A DNA stretch of 64,000 nucleotides from contig WYBE01000046.1 in NCBI GenBank assembly GCA_011526045.1, forward strand, positions 1 to 64,000. The letters are read 5' to 3'. Made by a program: the position numbers and the translations under genes. This document shows, piece by piece, positions 55,974 to 64,000 of the stretch. Source of the stretch: Nevskiales bacterium. GTDB taxonomy: Bacteria; Pseudomonadota; Gammaproteobacteria; Steroidobacterales; GCA-2729495. Each line of letters starts with the position of its first letter. Position 1 is the first letter of the stretch. Under the pieces are notes generated by a model. It made no database searches, was not told where the DNA came from, and saw only the letters and a list, made by a program, of their open reading frames with translations.

Positions 55974-56531
55974 ATGATCGCAGATCTCAAAAAGGACGCC
56001 GAGCAGCGCATGGGCAAGGCCGTCGCCGCCTTCAGCCATGGACTGAAGAAGCTTCGCACCGGGCGAGCGCACACGAGTCTGCTCGAGCATATCCAGGTCG
56101 ATTACTACGGCTCTCACGTGCCCCTGAACCAGACGGCCAACGTTGCCGTGGAAGACGCGCGGACACTGAGCGTTACGCCGTGGGAACAGAAAATGGTCCA
56201 GGTCATCGAGAAGGCGATCATGAGCTCGGACCTGGGGCTGACTCCCGTGACCGCCGGCACCGTCATCAGGGTGCCGTTGCCGGCATTGACCGAGGAGCGT
56301 CGGCGCGATCTGGCGAAGCACATCAAGCACGAGGCCGAACAGGCGAAAGTCGCGGTCAGGGGCGTGCGGCGCGATGCGCTGGCGGACCTGAAGGAATTGC
56401 TGAAGGAGAAAGAGATCACCGAAGACGACGATCGCAAGGCGCAGCAGGCCATCCAGGAACTGACGGATCGCTACGTAGCCCAGGTCGATCAGATTTCAGA
56501 TGAAAAACAAAAAGAAATCATGCATGTATAG
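55974..56531 (+). CDS. frr: Ribosome-recycling factor
   Basis: Frr splits post-termination ribosomes together with EF-G. The 185-residue protein begins [20 protein letters not shown] and keeps [20 protein letters not shown] and the C-terminal helices of the three-helix bundle. The length equals E. coli Frr. It follows pyrH by 46 bases. Confidence 0.96.
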   Translation: MIADLKKDAEQRMGKAVAAFSHGLKKLRTGRAHTSLLEHIQVDYYGSHVPLNQTANVAVEDARTLSVTPWEQKMVQVIEKAIMSSDLGLTPVTAGTVIRVPLPALTEERRRDLAKHIKHEAEQAKVAVRGVRRDALADLKELLKEKEITEDDDRKAQQAIQELTDRYVAQVDQISDEKQKEIMHV

Positions 56532-56559
56532 CTGCTATTTATAGTAGATTCATTCAACC

Positions 56560-57306
56560 GTGAACGGTGGTCCACAATCTGAACCGCTGCCCCGGCATGT
56601 CGCCATCATCATGGACGGCAATGGGCGCTGGGCCGCGCGCCATGGCAAACCGCGCCATGCCGGGCACCGCGCCGGCGTGCGTGCTGCGCGTGCCATGGCC
56701 AAGGCGTGCATCGATGCGAACATCGATGTCCTGACGTTGTTCGCGTTCAGCAGCGAGAACTGGCGCCGTCCGGTCGATGAAGTCAACAGCCTGATGCGGC
56801 TGTTCATCGAGGTCTTGCAACGCGAGGTCGATGAAATCCTGGATCGTGGTATCCGCTTCCGGTTTGTCGGTGCGCGGGAGCAATTGCCGGAGATTTTGCG
56901 CAGGCGGGTAACTGACGCGGAGGCGCGGACTGCGACCAACGACCGGATGACGCTCGTTCTTGCGGTTGCATACGGCGGACGATGGGACATCGTGCAGGCG
57001 GCACGCCGGCTGGCCGCGAAGGTCCGGGCTGGTGAGCTGGCTCCCGACGATATCGACGAGACGGTGTTCGGCCGGCACCTCGCGCTGACCGGCCTGCCGC
57101 CGCCGGATCTTCTCATCCGCACCGGAGGCGAGCAGCGCATCAGCAATTTCCTGCTCTGGGATCTTGCGTACACGGAGCTGTTTTTTACCGATGCGCTCTG
57201 GCCGGATTTCGGCGCAGGGAACCTCGATGAAGCGCTGGCGTTTTTCCGCAGCCGGCAGCGTCGCTTTGGCCGAACGGACGCGCAACTCGACGTGGTTGCC
57301 GACTAG
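56560..57306 (+). CDS. uppS: Undecaprenyl diphosphate synthase
   Basis: UppS makes the C55 lipid carrier for peptidoglycan, O-antigen and exopolysaccharide. The 248-residue protein has HVAIIMDGNGRW with catalytic Asp19, FAFSSENWRRP and the C-terminal RTGGEQRISNFLLWDLAYTELFFTD. It starts at a GTG with no obvious ribosome site, so initiation may be weak or coupled to frr. The dxr gene, which lies between frr and uppS in E. coli, is absent. Confidence 0.94.
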   Translation: MNGGPQSEPLPRHVAIIMDGNGRWAARHGKPRHAGHRAGVRAARAMAKACIDANIDVLTLFAFSSENWRRPVDEVNSLMRLFIEVLQREVDEILDRGIRFRFVGAREQLPEILRRRVTDAEARTATNDRMTLVLAVAYGGRWDIVQAARRLAAKVRAGELAPDDIDETVFGRHLALTGLPPPDLLIRTGGEQRISNFLLWDLAYTELFFTDALWPDFGAGNLDEALAFFRSRQRRFGRTDAQLDVVAD

Positions 57307-57352
57307 ACGCCGGGTGGCGTCGCGCGCGACAACTGGCCAGGCACGACGCGCA

Positions 57353-58171
57353 ATGCCCGCCAATTCACTGAGCCAGAGGATTACCACGGCACTGGTGGTG
57401 ATCGCGGTTCTGCTGCCGGCCTTTCTGCTGCTGCCGAAGGTGTTCGGTCTGGCGCTGATCGTCCTGTTCGTGCTCGGAGCGGCCTGGGAGTGGGCCGCTT
57501 TCCTGCGGATCCCCGGCCATGCGATCCGTTTCGGCTACGTGGCCGCGGTGGCGGCACTCATCGCGGTTGCGCGCTTTGCGGTGCCCGAGACGGACCAGGT
57601 CCGCACTCTGGCCTGGGTGAGTCTGCTTTGGTGGGCGGTGGCGCTCGCATGCATCGCGCGTTTCCCGGTTTCGCTGGGTCGGATGACCACGAGCCTGTGC
57701 GGCATTCTTGTGCTCGTGCCGGCCTGTCTGTCGCTGGCCGCGTTGCTGGAGACCGACCTGGGTGGACGCCGCCTCCTGCTCACCGCACTCGCAATCGTCT
57801 GGGCCGCAGATATCGGCGCCTTTTTTGCCGGGCGTCGCTTCGGGCGGGTGAAGCTGGCGCCGCGCGTGAGTCCGGGCAAGACCTGGGAAGGAGTGATTGG
57901 GGGACTGCTCGGCGCAGCGACAGTAGCCGGCGCAGGTGCGATGGCGCTCGGTCATTCACCGCTTGCAGCCATTCCCATGGGAATCAGTGTCGCCGCCATT
58001 TCGATTGTCGGTGACCTGACCGTCAGCATGTTCAAGCGCAATGCCGGCCTCAAGGATAGCGGGAACCTGTTTCCGGGCCACGGCGGCGTCCTCGATCGGG
58101 TGGACAGCGTCACGGCGGCTGCACCATTGTTCCTGCTCCAGGTTTGCTGGCTTGGCTGGCTGGGTCCCTGA
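57353..58171 (+). CDS. cdsA: Phosphatidate cytidylyltransferase
   Basis: CdsA makes CDP-diacylglycerol, the precursor of phospholipids. The 272-residue polytopic protein (about eight membrane segments) has the PGKTWEG motif and the C-terminal family signature MFKRNAGLKDSGNLFPGHGG followed by VLDRVDS. The start is the ATG at 57353; the longer frame overlaps uppS. Its position between uppS and rseP is conserved. Confidence 0.94.
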   Translation: MPANSLSQRITTALVVIAVLLPAFLLLPKVFGLALIVLFVLGAAWEWAAFLRIPGHAIRFGYVAAVAALIAVARFAVPETDQVRTLAWVSLLWWAVALACIARFPVSLGRMTTSLCGILVLVPACLSLAALLETDLGGRRLLLTALAIVWAADIGAFFAGRRFGRVKLAPRVSPGKTWEGVIGGLLGAATVAGAGAMALGHSPLAAIPMGISVAAISIVGDLTVSMFKRNAGLKDSGNLFPGHGGVLDRVDSVTAAAPLFLLQVCWLGWLGP

Positions 58172-58294
58172 TGCGGCGGTGGTTGCGCCGGTCGCATCTG
58201 GCTTGCGATCATGCGGGCCAGATTGGCAGGACTCGCCGGCGAACAGCAGCGCGCTGTCTCGCGGCAGGCCGGATTTCCCCAGCACATTAAGATC

Positions 58295-59659
58295 ATGAGT
58301 TTCCTGATTTCGGCGGCTGCCTTCCTCGTTGCCATTGGCATCCTCGTGGCCGTGCACGAATACGGACACTTCATTGCCGCCCGGATCGCCGGTGTGCGCG
58401 TCTTGCGTTTCTCGATCGGTTTCGGGCGGCCGCTCTGGCTCAGGCGCGCCGGGCCGGATCGCACGGAGTACTGCATTGCTGCCATCCCGTTCGGCGGTTA
58501 CGTGAAGCTTCTCGACGAACGCGACTGCCCGGTGGCTCCCGACGAACGGCATCGGGCCTTCAATCGTCAGCCGGTGCAAGCCCGCATCGGCATACTTGCG
58601 GCCGGACCGCTTCTGAACTTCATTTTTGCCGTGCTGGCCTACTGGGCCATGTTCGTGATTGGTATCCCGGGAGCCCGCCCCGTGATCGGGGAAGTCACTC
58701 CCGAGTCGATCGCTGCACGGGCGGGGCTGCAGAACGAAGACGAGATCGTGCGCGTCGGCGACCGCGTTTCGACCACCTGGGAAGCAGTCGTGGTGGCCAT
58801 GCTGGACGAGATGCTGGAGCGCGGGCGCATCGGCCTGGTCGTTCGCCAACGCGGTGGGCCGGAGCGGAGCCTGAGTCTCGACACAAGTGGGCAGGAGGCC
58901 GCATTGACCGAGCCCGGCCAGTTGTTTCCGGGCCTTGGCATCACCCCCTGGACCCCTGCGCTGCCACCGGTCCTGGGCGAAGTACTGCCCGGCGGCAGCG
59001 CGGAGCGCTCCGGGCTGCGTCCCGGTGACCGCATCCTCAGCGCGGACGGAGCGCAGGTCGAGAGTTGGCCGGACTGGGTCGAACTGGTCCGGAGCCGGCC
59101 GGGTGAAACGCTCAGTGTCGTGATAGAGCGCGGTGGCAGCCGGATGCCGATGACCCTGCAGATCGACACCATGGATTCCGACGAGGGTGCAGTGGGCCGC
59201 ATCGGGGCCGCGCCCGAGGTGCCGGAAGGGCTGTTCGATGTCACACGGTCGATCGAGCGTTACGATGTCGTCACCGCCCTCGGTCGCGCGCTCGATAAAA
59301 CCTGGCGCATGTCCAGCCTCACCGTGAGGATGATGGCGCGGATGATTACGGGCCAGGTTTCGGTCAGGAACATCAGCGGCCCGATCAATATCGCGCAGTA
59401 CGCGGGATACAGCGCCAGCGTGGGGATTGCACCCTTCCTGAGTTTTCTCGCGGTCGTCAGCCTCAGCCTGGGGATCCTCAACCTGCTGCCGGTGCCGATG
59501 CTCGACGGCGGGCAGATCGTGTTCCAGCTGGCCGAGGCGGCCAAGGGTTCACCCTTGTCGGAGCGGACCCAGTTGATCGGCCAGCAGGTGGGCATTGCAC
59601 TGCTCCTGCTGCTCATGAGCTTCGCGTTCTACAACGATCTCTCGCGGCTGCTCGGCTGA
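58295..59659 (+). CDS. rseP: Site-2 zinc metalloprotease RseP
   Basis: RseP cuts the anti-sigma factor RseA inside the membrane to release sigma-E under envelope stress. From the ATG at 58295 it has 454 residues: zinc ligands in HEYGH at 21-25, two tandem PDZ domains (about 125-205 and 215-310), and the LDG zinc motif in PVPMLDGGQ. Its length is close to E. coli (450). It precedes bamA by 5 bases; both are typical sigma-E-linked genes. Confidence 0.95.
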   Translation: MSFLISAAAFLVAIGILVAVHEYGHFIAARIAGVRVLRFSIGFGRPLWLRRAGPDRTEYCIAAIPFGGYVKLLDERDCPVAPDERHRAFNRQPVQARIGILAAGPLLNFIFAVLAYWAMFVIGIPGARPVIGEVTPESIAARAGLQNEDEIVRVGDRVSTTWEAVVVAMLDEMLERGRIGLVVRQRGGPERSLSLDTSGQEAALTEPGQLFPGLGITPWTPALPPVLGEVLPGGSAERSGLRPGDRILSADGAQVESWPDWVELVRSRPGETLSVVIERGGSRMPMTLQIDTMDSDEGAVGRIGAAPEVPEGLFDVTRSIERYDVVTALGRALDKTWRMSSLTVRMMARMITGQVSVRNISGPINIAQYAGYSASVGIAPFLSFLAVVSLSLGILNLLPVPMLDGGQIVFQLAEAAKGSPLSERTQLIGQQVGIALLLLLMSFAFYNDLSRLLG

Positions 59660-59664
59660 TCGAT

Positions 59665-62076
59665 ATGACTGAACGCGTTCGCCAGACCATGCACGCGTGC
59701 GTGCGCGCGCTGATCGTGAGCCTGATGGCCATGGTCGGTGCGATAGCCGTGGGCCAGGAGGCTCCTGCCATTCGCGATATCCGCGTCGAAGGCCTGCAGC
59801 GAATATCCGAGGGAACCGTTTTCAACTATCTGCCGCTGAACATCGGGGACCGGCCCGACGAGCGCCGTATCCAGGAAGCGCTACGTGCGATCTACGCAAC
59901 CGAGTTTTTCAGTGACGTCGAGTTTCGCTGGGACGACGGAACGCTGGTCATCGCGGTGGCGGAGCGCCCTTCGATCGAAGATTTCACCATCACGGGCAAC
60001 AAGGACATCAAGACGGAAGACCTGACGGAGTCCCTCTCCCGGATCGGTCTCAAGTCCGGCCGCATTTTCAACCGTTCGGTGCTCGACGAGGTCGAGCAGT
60101 CACTGACGGACCAGTATTTCAGCCAGGGCAAGTACGCCGCCCGGGTGACCACCGAGGTCGAGGATCTGCCCGACAACAAGGTCCGCATTGCAATCAAGAT
60201 CATCGAAGGGGACCGGGCGCGGATTCGCCAGATCAATATCGTCGGGAACCACAGCTTCTCGGATGAGGAGATCCTCGAACGCTTCCAGCTCAAGATGCCG
60301 AACTGGCTGTCGTTCATCCGCCAGGATGACCGCTACTCCCGCGAAGCGCTGCAGGGTGATCTGGAGACATTGCGATCGTTCTACATGGACCAGGGCTTTG
60401 CGGATTTCGGCATCGAGTCCAGCCAGGTCGCGCTGTCGCCCGACAAGCGCAGCATATTCGTGACGATCAACGTGACCGAGGGCGATCGTTACAAGATTTC
60501 CGACGTGAAGCTGGCCGGCGACCTGATCCTGTCGGAGGAAGAGCTCAATCCCTACGTTCTCGTCAAACCCGGCCAGACGTACTCGCAGCGCGTCATCACG
60601 CAGAGCGCGGATCTTCTCCGCCTGCGTCTCGGCGAGGAAGGCTACGCATTTGCCACCGTGGAGCCGGTGCCGGAGCTGGACCGGGAGGGGCGCACCGCGG
60701 CGGTGACGCTGTACGTGGAGCCGAAAAGCCGCGTGTACGTGCGGCGGGTCAATTTCAATGGATCTGCAGCGACGAACGACGAGGTGTTTCGGCGCGAGGT
60801 ACGCCAGTTCGAGGGCGCTTACCTGTCCAACAGCAAGCTGGAGCGTTCCAAGGTGCGCCTGCAGCGCCTGCCCTATATAGAGAAGGTCGAGGTCAACACC
60901 AACCCGGTGCCGGGGACGCCCGACATGGTCGATGTCGATTTCGATATCGAAGAGGGCCTGCCGGGCTCGTTCGGCGGCGGCATCGGCTATTCGGAATCAC
61001 AGAAATTCCTCCTCAATGGCAATTTCGTGCACACGAATTTCTTCGGCACCGGCAACCGGGTCGCCGCGGACGTGAGCACCGGCAAATACCGGACGATCTA
61101 CAGCATCTCCCACACGGATCCATATACGACCATCGACGAAGTCAGCAGGACGGTCAGCCTCGCCTATCGCGACATCACCCAGTACACGTCCGGCGCATCC
61201 GATTTCTCGACCGAGACCTTCTCCGCCTCGCTGGAATACGGCTACCCGGTCACCGAGTTCCAGCGGCTGATATTCGGCTTCAACTGGCAGGAATCCGAGT
61301 TGCTGGCGGATTCCTACAGCAGCGCCCAGGCCAGGGAGTGGGTGCAGAACAACGGCGATGGCTACGTGGAGAAGGTCAACGGCGGGTCGGAAATCTACGG
61401 GACGAATTTCAGCGGACTCGGCCTGGTAGCCGGCTGGATCTTCGACACCCGCAACCGCGCGTTGTTTGCCGATCGTGGGGCCCGCCACCGGGTGATGCTG
61501 AACTCCACGGTCCCCGGCGCTGAGGTCGAGTACTACACCATCAACTACGACGCCGTGAACTATTTTCCGGTCACCCGCTATTTCACGCTGGCGGTCAGCC
61601 TGGACCTGGGCTTCGGTGACAGCTTCGGAGATACCACCGCCATCGTTCCGTATCGCAACTTTTTTGCCGGCGGTCCGGACACGATCCGGGGATATCGCGA
61701 GAATCATCTCGGCCCCCGCGACAGCTTCGGCAATCCCTACGGGGGTAACGCCCTGGTCGCATCCCAGACCGAGTTGATCCTGCCGATCCCGGACAAGTGG
61801 CGCGCCCGGACCCGCCTGGCGCTGTTTTTCGATATCGGCAACGTTTTTTCGACCGGCGGGGTCAACTTTCGCGCGCCCGATGGCATTACGCCGATCGATT
61901 ATGATTTCGACCTGAAGGAATTGAAGCAGTCCGTCGGTTTCTCGGCCCAGTGGCTGGCACCGCTCGGTTTGTTTCGTTTCAGTTACGGATTCCCGCTCAA
62001 CTCCGATGACGCTTCGGCGCTTTCCTACGGCGATGACACGGAGCAGTTCCAGTTCTCGGTGGGCGGGGCGTTTTAG
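59665..62076 (+). CDS. bamA: Outer membrane protein assembly factor BamA
   Basis: BamA is the Omp85 core that inserts beta-barrel proteins into the outer membrane. The 803 residues have a signal peptide (about 1-31), five POTRA domains (about 35-430) and a 16-stranded barrel. The barrel carries the IRGY variant of the conserved VRGF lid motif (DTIRGYRENHLGPRDS) and ends in the C-terminal Phe required for assembly (FSVGGAF). The gene is essential and lies in the conserved rseP-bamA-skp order. Confidence 0.96.
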   Translation: MTERVRQTMHACVRALIVSLMAMVGAIAVGQEAPAIRDIRVEGLQRISEGTVFNYLPLNIGDRPDERRIQEALRAIYATEFFSDVEFRWDDGTLVIAVAERPSIEDFTITGNKDIKTEDLTESLSRIGLKSGRIFNRSVLDEVEQSLTDQYFSQGKYAARVTTEVEDLPDNKVRIAIKIIEGDRARIRQINIVGNHSFSDEEILERFQLKMPNWLSFIRQDDRYSREALQGDLETLRSFYMDQGFADFGIESSQVALSPDKRSIFVTINVTEGDRYKISDVKLAGDLILSEEELNPYVLVKPGQTYSQRVITQSADLLRLRLGEEGYAFATVEPVPELDREGRTAAVTLYVEPKSRVYVRRVNFNGSAATNDEVFRREVRQFEGAYLSNSKLERSKVRLQRLPYIEKVEVNTNPVPGTPDMVDVDFDIEEGLPGSFGGGIGYSESQKFLLNGNFVHTNFFGTGNRVAADVSTGKYRTIYSISHTDPYTTIDEVSRTVSLAYRDITQYTSGASDFSTETFSASLEYGYPVTEFQRLIFGFNWQESELLADSYSSAQAREWVQNNGDGYVEKVNGGSEIYGTNFSGLGLVAGWIFDTRNRALFADRGARHRVMLNSTVPGAEVEYYTINYDAVNYFPVTRYFTLAVSLDLGFGDSFGDTTAIVPYRNFFAGGPDTIRGYRENHLGPRDSFGNPYGGNALVASQTELILPIPDKWRARTRLALFFDIGNVFSTGGVNFRAPDGITPIDYDFDLKELKQSVGFSAQWLAPLGLFRFSYGFPLNSDDASALSYGDDTEQFQFSVGGAF

Positions 62077-62107
62077 CCGAAGTCGAACCATGAGAGGATG
62101 ACTGACG

Positions 62108-62647
62108 ATGATCAGACAATTGCTTCCGGCCCCGATCCTTGCCGCCTGCCTGATGTTTGCGCCGGCGGGCGCCTTTGCCCAGGCGGCACCGGCGCTCAAG
62201 ATCGGGGTCGTCAATTTCGCCAGGCTGATCCAGGAGTCGCCGCAGGCGAAGGTGACCCTGAAGGCCCTCGAGGACGAATTCTCGCCGCGCCAGCGCGACC
62301 TGATCGCCAAACAGACCGAGCTGAAAGGCCGTCAGGAGAAGCTGCAGAAGGACGCCTCCGTCATGGGCGCGGAAGAACGCCGCAACGCCGAGAGCCGTTT
62401 CCAGGACGATCAGCGTGACCTCGGGCGCCGGCAGAACGAGTTCGTCGAGGATTTCAACGTCCGCCGCAACGAAGAACTCGGCAAGCTGCAGCGCGATCTG
62501 CTGCGGCAGGTTCAGGCCTTTGCGAAGGAGCGCGGTTACGACCTGCTGATCGGCGAGGGTGTGATTTACGCGACCGATCAGGTCGATGTGACCGATCAGG
62601 TCCTCAAGACGATCGAGTCCGGGGGCAAGGCCACAGGCGCTCCCTGA
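62108..62647 (+). CDS. skp: Periplasmic chaperone Skp/OmpH
   Basis: Skp is a trimeric periplasmic chaperone that holds unfolded outer-membrane proteins for BamA. The 179-residue protein has a signal peptide (cleavage AFA-QA near 24), then IGVVNFARLIQESPQ and long charged helices (about 55-150) forming the coiled-coil arms. It follows bamA by about 30 bases. Confidence 0.92.
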   Translation: MIRQLLPAPILAACLMFAPAGAFAQAAPALKIGVVNFARLIQESPQAKVTLKALEDEFSPRQRDLIAKQTELKGRQEKLQKDASVMGAEERRNAESRFQDDQRDLGRRQNEFVEDFNVRRNEELGKLQRDLLRQVQAFAKERGYDLLIGEGVIYATDQVDVTDQVLKTIESGGKATGAP

Positions 62648-62701
62648 GATGGCGGGGATGGCTTTTTGTTGCGCCCGTTGACCAGAGAGGCGGGTACGGT
62701 C

Positions 62702-63739
62702 ATGCGCATGACGCTCGGGATGCTGGCCGTGCGCCACGGTTGCGAACTGCGTGGCGATCCCGATGTGCCGGTGGACGGCGTCGCCACGCTCGCGACGGCC
62801 GGGGAGGGCTCGCTCGCCTTCCTCGCCAATCCCCAGTACCGGGCATACCTGGCAGGAACCAGGGCGACCGCCGTGGTGCTGGCGCTGGCCGATGCACCGG
62901 CGTGCCCGGTCGCCTGCCTGATCAGCGCCAACCCGTACCTGGCCTACGCCGGCATGGCGGCGGACCTGCATCCACCGGCGCCGCTGCGCCCTGGCATTGC
63001 GCCCGGGGCGCATGTCGCGCGCGACTGCGAGTTGCCAGCCAGCTGCCAGGTCGAGGCCGGGGCCGTCATCGGCGCTGGCGCGATCATCGGCGAGCGGGTG
63101 TTCGTGGGGCCAAACGCGGTGATTGCGGCCGGGTGCCGGGTCGGTGAATCGACGCGCATCATGGCCGGTGTCGTCGTGGGCGAGCAGACATGCCTGGGAC
63201 GACGCTGCCTGCTTCACGCGGGCGTGGTGATCGGGGCTGACGGTTTCGGTATCGCGCGCAGCAGCGACGGCACCTGGACCAAGGTGCCGCAGCTCGGCGG
63301 GGTGGTGATCGGTGACGACGTCGAAATCGGCGCCAATACCACCATCGATCGCGGCGCCATCGGCGACACGGTGATCGGCAACGGCGTCAAGCTCGACAAC
63401 CAGATCCAGATCGGCCACAACGTCGTGATCGGAGAACACACCGCGATTGCCGCGTTGTCCGGGATCTCCGGCAGCACGCGTATCGGTGCGCGTTGCGTGA
63501 TCGGGGGCGATGTTTCGTTTGCCGGGCATCTCAGTATTACCGACGATGTTGTGATCAGCGGCGGGGCCAAGGTCGCGCAATCGATTGCCAGGCGCGGCGT
63601 CTACGGAGGCGTAGTCCCGGCCGGGGAATCGCGGCAATGGCGGAAAAACGCCGTGCGCTTTGGCCAGCTCGACGAGATGGCGCGACGACTGCAGCGGCTG
63701 GAGAAACTCGCGGGCAAGACATCCGGCGGTGAGCGGTGA
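62702..63739 (+). CDS. lpxD: UDP-3-O-(3-hydroxyacyl)glucosamine N-acyltransferase
   Basis: LpxD adds the second acyl chain in lipid A synthesis, using acyl-ACP. The 345 residues from the ATG at 62702 start with the uridine-binding domain ([23 protein letters not shown]) and continue with left-handed beta-helix repeats. Catalytic His239 (IGHNV) falls at the E. coli number, which supports this start; a TTG at 62666 is less likely. It overlaps lpxA by GTGA, so no fabZ intervenes. Confidence 0.95.
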   Translation: MRMTLGMLAVRHGCELRGDPDVPVDGVATLATAGEGSLAFLANPQYRAYLAGTRATAVVLALADAPACPVACLISANPYLAYAGMAADLHPPAPLRPGIAPGAHVARDCELPASCQVEAGAVIGAGAIIGERVFVGPNAVIAAGCRVGESTRIMAGVVVGEQTCLGRRCLLHAGVVIGADGFGIARSSDGTWTKVPQLGGVVIGDDVEIGANTTIDRGAIGDTVIGNGVKLDNQIQIGHNVVIGEHTAIAALSGISGSTRIGARCVIGGDVSFAGHLSITDDVVISGGAKVAQSIARRGVYGGVVPAGESRQWRKNAVRFGQLDEMARRLQRLEKLAGKTSGGER

Positions 63740-64000
63740 TTCATCCGACGGCAGTCATCTCGCCGGAGGCGTCACTTGGCGGCGAGGTCCGGGTGGGCCC
63801 GTACGCCGTGATCGGGCCGGGGGTCGAGATCGGACGCGGCACCGTGATCGGCGCCCATGTGGTCATCAGCGGGCCGACGGCGATCGGCGAGGACAACCGG
63901 ATATTCCAGTTCGCATCCGTCGGGGAAGAGCCGCAGGACAAGAAGTACCAGGGCGAGGCAACGCGTCTCGAGATCGGCAGTCGCAACACGATCCGGGAGT
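63736..64000 (+). CDS. lpxA: UDP-GlcNAc acyltransferase LpxA, N-terminal part
   Basis: LpxA is the first enzyme of lipid A synthesis. The visible 88 residues begin [16 protein letters not shown] and show [39 protein letters not shown] and the [14 protein letters not shown] segment, as in E. coli LpxA. The GTG start overlaps the lpxD stop (GTGA). The gene runs off the right edge. Confidence 0.93.
   Translation, partial: MIHPTAVISPEASLGGEVRVGPYAVIGPGVEIGRGTVIGAHVVISGPTAIGEDNRIFQFASVGEEPQDKKYQGEATRLEIGSRNTIRE

Noticed and set aside
60997..62310. 437-codon leftward frame opposite bamA
   Set aside because: Overlaps the bamA barrel on the other strand and shows no recognisable domain.
61997..63637. 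546-codon leftward frame opposite skp and lpxD
   Set aside because: Antisense to two well-supported genes with conserved catalytic residues; composition is that of a shadow frame.

Overview
The window is a GC-rich chromosomal segment of a gammaproteobacterium. The housekeeping order tig-clpP-clpX-lon-hup-ppiD, yafS-like/rnhA/dnaQ, dapE-dapD-glnD/map, rpsB-tsf-pyrH-frr-uppS-cdsA-rseP-bamA-skp-lpxD-lpxA is typical of that class. A GTP-type PEP carboxykinase and dapE-dapD-glnD next to map resemble Xanthomonadales/Nevskiales-like lineages; this placement is an inference, not a sequence match. No phage, plasmid or CRISPR signature is present. The only mobile DNA is the first codons of an IS481-type transposase cut by the left edge.

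Layout. 1-2.1 kb: transposase remnant, then two leftward accessory genes (SnoaL/NTF2-like secreted protein, flavin-reductase-like protein). 2.1-14.2 kb: tRNA-Leu, the protein quality-control block (trigger factor, ClpP, ClpX, Lon, HU), tRNA-Val and tRNA-Asp, PpiD, FabI, and a methyltransferase-rnhA-dnaQ overlapping operon. 14.3-31.0 kb: an exopolysaccharide region. One rightward set makes nucleotide sugars (UDP-HexNAcA, UDP-GalA, UDP-GlcA, GDP-Man) and ends with a FemAB-like protein and an EpsB-type sugar transferase. A leftward set encodes an export protein, an outer-membrane barrel, AlgD (GDP-mannuronate) and an ExeA-like ATPase fused to an FHA domain, with a tRNA-Val on the opposite strand inside it. 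A WecA-type transferase is divergent from the export gene. 31-34 kb: phosphopantetheinyl transferase, gltX with tRNA-Ala and tRNA-Glu, and a PhyH-family oxygenase. 34.6-39.1 kb: the PrsK/PrsR two-component system (associated in other bacteria with PEP-CTERM/exosortase-linked exopolysaccharide) and galE. 39.3-47.3 kb: DusA, a methyltransferase, a nucleotidyl cyclase with an FHA domain, PckG, a DinG/YoaA-like helicase, TsaB and DsbB. 47.3-64 kb: lysine/diaminopimelate and nitrogen regulation (DapE, DapD, GlnD), Map, the translation block (RpsB, Tsf, PyrH, Frr), and the envelope block (UppS, CdsA, RseP, BamA, Skp, LpxD, LpxA).

The most distinctive content is the acidic exopolysaccharide region. 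Several proteins belong to families linked to the XrtA/PEP-CTERM system (FemAB-like, EpsB-like transferase, ATPase, barrel, PrsK, PrsR), yet no exosortase, Wzx flippase, Wzy polymerase or chain-length regulator lies in the window. The system is therefore split, incomplete here, or wired differently. Two separate FHA-domain proteins (the ATPase and the cyclase) suggest phosphothreonine signalling nearby. Other points of interest are a structured rpsB leader, a long charged tail on ribosomal protein S2, and the absence of fabZ between lpxD and lpxA and of dxr from the uppS-cdsA-rseP block.
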